Below are positions 5,820 to 7,577 of a stretch of DNA of 7,577 nt, piece after piece; the first letter of the stretch is position 1, and each line of letters starts with the position of its first letter. The DNA comes from Campylobacterales bacterium (GTDB lineage: Bacteria; Campylobacterota; Campylobacteria; Campylobacterales; Hydrogenimonadaceae), in NCBI GenBank assembly GCA_027067015.1, contig JAMOMS010000226.1, positions 1 to 7,577 on the forward strand, read 5' to 3'. A program made the position numbers and the translations under genes. The notes beneath the pieces were generated by a model that searched no databases, was not told where the DNA came from, and saw only the letters and a list, made by a program, of their open reading frames with translations.

Positions 5820-6404
5820 ATGAAACGCGTCAAAGAGTTATCCCAGGCTTTTGTGGAGGTCAACCGTTCCCGTTTTCACGCCTTTTTGGTACCCCAGGAA
5901 GCGTTTGCGTCACTGCATAAGACGCTAAAGAGAGAACACCCCAAAGCCAACCATATCGCCTGGGCCTGCCGTTTTTTGGACGACGGGCAAAGGATCACGG
6001 AAGATTTCAGCGACGACGGTGAGCCCAAAGGGTGCGCCGGTATGCCCATGCTCAACGTGTTGCGGGGCAATGAGCTGGTAGGGTGCGGGGTGCTGGTGGT
6101 GCGCTATTTTGGCGGCATCAAGCTTGGAACGGGCGGCATGGCCAGGGCGTACGCCCAATCAGCCAAAGCGGCGGTCTCGTCTGCGGCCCTGTTGGCTTAC
6201 GAAGCCCCCGGACGGGTGGCCTTTTTTACCCCCTTTTCCCAGATTGGGCGTTGGGAGCATACCATCGCGCATTTGGGAGAGTTTGCCATAGAGCGGCGTT
6301 TCGGCCCCGAAGGGGCCCACTGGGTGGTTGAGGGGGGCCAAAGCGCTGTGGGCCGGCTGGCAGAGGCGTTGACAAAGGCGCGTATTGATATTAAGACGGA
6401 GTAG
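5820..6404 (+). CDS. yigZ: YigZ / IMPACT family protein (UPF0029)
   Basis: The product is 194 residues, close to E. coli YigZ (about 205). The N-terminal IMPACT domain covers about 1-125: KANHIAWACR (42-51), DDGEPKGCAGMPMLNVL (65-81) and the family signature VVRYFGGIKLGTGGMARAYA (93-112). Residues about 130-194 match the smaller C-terminal ferredoxin-like domain of bacterial YigZ. In most members the second motif reads G-T-A-G; here it is G-C-A-G (C72). The family occurs from bacteria to mammals. Eukaryotic IMPACT acts on the Gcn2 stress pathway, but the bacterial role is not established. The ATG at 5820 gives the normal family N-terminus but has no ribosome binding site, and the predicted promoter lies immediately upstream, so translation may be leaderless. 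The phosphohexomutase gene follows after three bases, suggesting co-transcription. Confidence 0.93.
   Translation: MKRVKELSQAFVEVNRSRFHAFLVPQEAFASLHKTLKREHPKANHIAWACRFLDDGQRITEDFSDDGEPKGCAGMPMLNVLRGNELVGCGVLVVRYFGGIKLGTGGMARAYAQSAKAAVSSAALLAYEAPGRVAFFTPFSQIGRWEHTIAHLGEFAIERRFGPEGAHWVVEGGQSAVGRLAEALTKARIDIKTE
6398..6401 (+). promoter_or_regulatory. Ribosome binding site of the phosphohexomutase gene
   Basis: GGAG lies inside the last codons of yigZ, six bases before the ATG at 6408. It supports that ATG over the adjacent in-frame TTG at 6405, and fits translation coupled to yigZ. Confidence 0.5.
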
Positions 6405-6407
6405 TTG

Positions 6408-7577
6408 ATGAAGCATATTTTCAGAGAGTATGATATTCGCGGGGTTTTCGGTAAGGATCTGACCGAAGAGTCGGTCAAGCGCATCGGTCTGCTGTTGGGC
6501 AGGCAGATTGTCCAAAAAGGTGAGTACGCGGTGGTCAGTTACGATGCCAGGCTCCATTCACCCACCCTCTCAAACTGGCTTGTGAGCGGCTTGAACGCCG
6601 CCGGTGTGCGGGTATTGCACGCGGGCATGGTGCCCACGCCGGTCAACTACTTTTGCCAGTTTCGGGAGTTTGAAGTAGGGGGCAAAAAGGTCCGTCCCGC
6701 CGGGGGGATTCAGATTACCGGTTCGCACAACCCGCCCGAATATAACGGTTTTAAGATCACCCTGGATCGTCAGCCTTTCTACGGTGAGGCGATTTATGCC
6801 CTGGGCGAGGCGGTGACGGCCAAAACGCCGGCGTCAATTCCCGATTGCAATGAAAGCGTGGCGATTGACGCGCTGGGCGCGTATGTGGACTACCTGGTCG
6901 AGGCGTTTGGGCATTTGAAAGGCTTTGACCTGCCCATCGCCGTCGATTGCGGCAACGGCTCTGCGGGCGTGGCGGTGGCGCCGGTGCTGGATCGGCTGGG
7001 GATTGGGTATGAGAAGCTCTTTTTCGAGCCTGACGGCCGGTTCCCCAACCACCACCCCGACCCCAGCGAAGAGGAGAACCTGGAAGATCTCAAAAGAGCG
7101 TTACAGGGCGGATCAGCTTACGGTTTCGCCTTTGACGGCGACGGCGACCGCCTGGCCTTTTTGAGCCCAAAACGCAACTTCAAAGGGGATATCCTGGCCC
7201 TCTTTTTCGCCAGGGAGATGGCCAAAACGGGCAAGCGTCCCACGGTGATCGGCGAGGTGAAGTGCTCCAAAATCATGTATGAGGGGATCGACGCCGTGGG
7301 GCGAAGTATTATGTACAAAACGGGCCACTCCAACCTCAAGGTCAAGCTCAAGGAGACGGGAGCCGACCTGGCGGCGGAGGTGAGCGGCCACCTCTTTTTC
7401 AACGACCGCTATTTTGGCTACGACGACGCCGTTTACGCCATGTTGCGGGTGCTGGAACTGCTCAAAGAGGGGTGTGACTTTGACGCCGAGTTTGAGAAAC
7501 TGCCCGTCCTCTACAGCACCGACGAGATCAAAGTACCGGCCGATGACGCGACCAAATTCGCGGTGGTCGAGAGGCTT
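6408..7577 (+). CDS. algC: Phosphomannomutase/phosphoglucomutase, AlgC/ManB type (partial, C-terminus missing)
   Basis: 390 residues are present out of the roughly 455-465 usual for this family; the frame is open to the right edge. IFREYDIRGVF (4-14) is the family N-terminus. TGSHNPP (104-110) carries the phosphorylated catalytic serine S106. FDGDGDR (242-248) is the Mg-binding loop, with D243, D245 and D247. GEVKCSK (279-285) is the domain 3 region, and EVSGH (324-328) is the sugar-specificity loop. These positions lie within one or two residues of Pseudomonas AlgC, so domains 1-3 are intact and most of the phosphate-binding domain 4 is cut off. The enzyme interconverts mannose 6- and 1-phosphate, and glucose 6- and 1-phosphate, through a bisphosphate intermediate. 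It supplies GDP-mannose or UDP-glucose precursors for lipopolysaccharide and exopolysaccharide. EVSGH fits the bifunctional PMM/PGM group rather than phosphoglucosamine mutase (GlmM). It lies three bases after yigZ and is probably co-transcribed with it. Confidence 0.95.
   Translation, partial: MKHIFREYDIRGVFGKDLTEESVKRIGLLLGRQIVQKGEYAVVSYDARLHSPTLSNWLVSGLNAAGVRVLHAGMVPTPVNYFCQFREFEVGGKKVRPAGGIQITGSHNPPEYNGFKITLDRQPFYGEAIYALGEAVTAKTPASIPDCNESVAIDALGAYVDYLVEAFGHLKGFDLPIAVDCGNGSAGVAVAPVLDRLGIGYEKLFFEPDGRFPNHHPDPSEEENLEDLKRALQGGSAYGFAFDGDGDRLAFLSPKRNFKGDILALFFAREMAKTGKRPTVIGEVKCSKIMYEGIDAVGRSIMYKTGHSNLKVKLKETGADLAAEVSGHLFFNDRYFGYDDAVYAMLRVLELLKEGCDFDAEFEKLPVLYSTDEIKVPADDATKFAVVERL

Larger units (their letters stand above)
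5801..5820. repeat. 20-base near-perfect palindrome in the methyltransferase/yigZ divergent gap
   Basis: The left arm TTGGGTA (5801-5807) and right arm TACCCAA (5814-5820) are perfect inverted repeats. The six central bases (GAATTT) are also symmetric except for one pair (5808/5813). The palindrome ends on the first base of the yigZ start codon and contains the -10 elements of both divergent genes. It could be an operator for a dimeric regulator, or just promoter symmetry. It is not followed by a T-run in either direction that would make it a clear terminator. Confidence 0.7.

Noticed and set aside
6303..6317. Perfect hairpin GGCCCC-GAA-GGGGCC, a possible terminator
   Set aside because: It is inside the yigZ coding region and followed by CACTGGG rather than a T-run, so it does not look like an intrinsic terminator. 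Probably a chance consequence of GC-rich codons.
1..7577. Search for CRISPR repeats, transposase genes, tRNA or rRNA genes, or a cluster with defence or secondary-metabolite character
   Set aside because: No direct-repeat arrays, inverted-repeat-bounded elements or RNA gene signatures were seen by eye. All the DNA is accounted for by six housekeeping-type genes and short promoter gaps.

Overview
This window reads as an ordinary chromosomal segment of a Gram-negative bacterium. The coding density is very high, and no mobile element, CRISPR array, rRNA or tRNA gene is visible. The base composition is moderately GC-rich. The style of the proteins (for example the phosphomannomutase N-terminus, IFREYDIRGVF) makes me think of a GC-rich member of the Campylobacterota (Sulfurovum, Nitratifractor or Hydrogenimonas-like). 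That is an inference from memory of family resemblance, not a proven assignment.

Layout, left to right: (1) 1-3607, minus strand: a two-gene tamA-tamB unit for outer-membrane assembly or lipid transport. tamA is a 562-residue Omp85 protein with a signal peptide, POTRA domains and a beta-barrel. Its stop codon overlaps the tamB start by one base (TGATG). tamB runs off the left edge, so only its first 639 codons are present. (2) 3608-3666: a compact divergent control region with two face-to-face promoters. (3) 3667-5203, plus strand: a HAD-superfamily phosphatase followed 19 bases later by a class I-like polyphosphate kinase 2 (ppk2). (4) 5200-5787, minus strand: a class I SAM-dependent methyltransferase. 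Its stop codon shares the palindrome TTAA with the ppk2 stop, so the two genes overlap tail to tail. (5) 5788-5819: a 32-base divergent gap. A near-perfect 20-base palindrome (5801-5820) covers most of it, ends on the first base of yigZ, and contains back-to-back -10 elements. (6) 5820-7577, plus strand: yigZ (IMPACT/UPF0029 family) followed 3 bases later by an AlgC/ManB-type phosphomannomutase/phosphoglucomutase, cut by the right edge after 390 codons.

Functionally this is a cell-envelope and central-metabolism neighbourhood. TamA and TamB build or feed the outer membrane. The phosphohexomutase supplies sugar phosphates for lipopolysaccharide or exopolysaccharide. PPK2 links polyphosphate to nucleotide pools. 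The phosphatase, methyltransferase and YigZ have general or unknown substrates. I found no convincing new biological system. The most notable signals are two divergent promoter regions with overlapping or face-to-face -10 elements, and an apparently leaderless yigZ start. No stretch over 300 bases lacks a gene.
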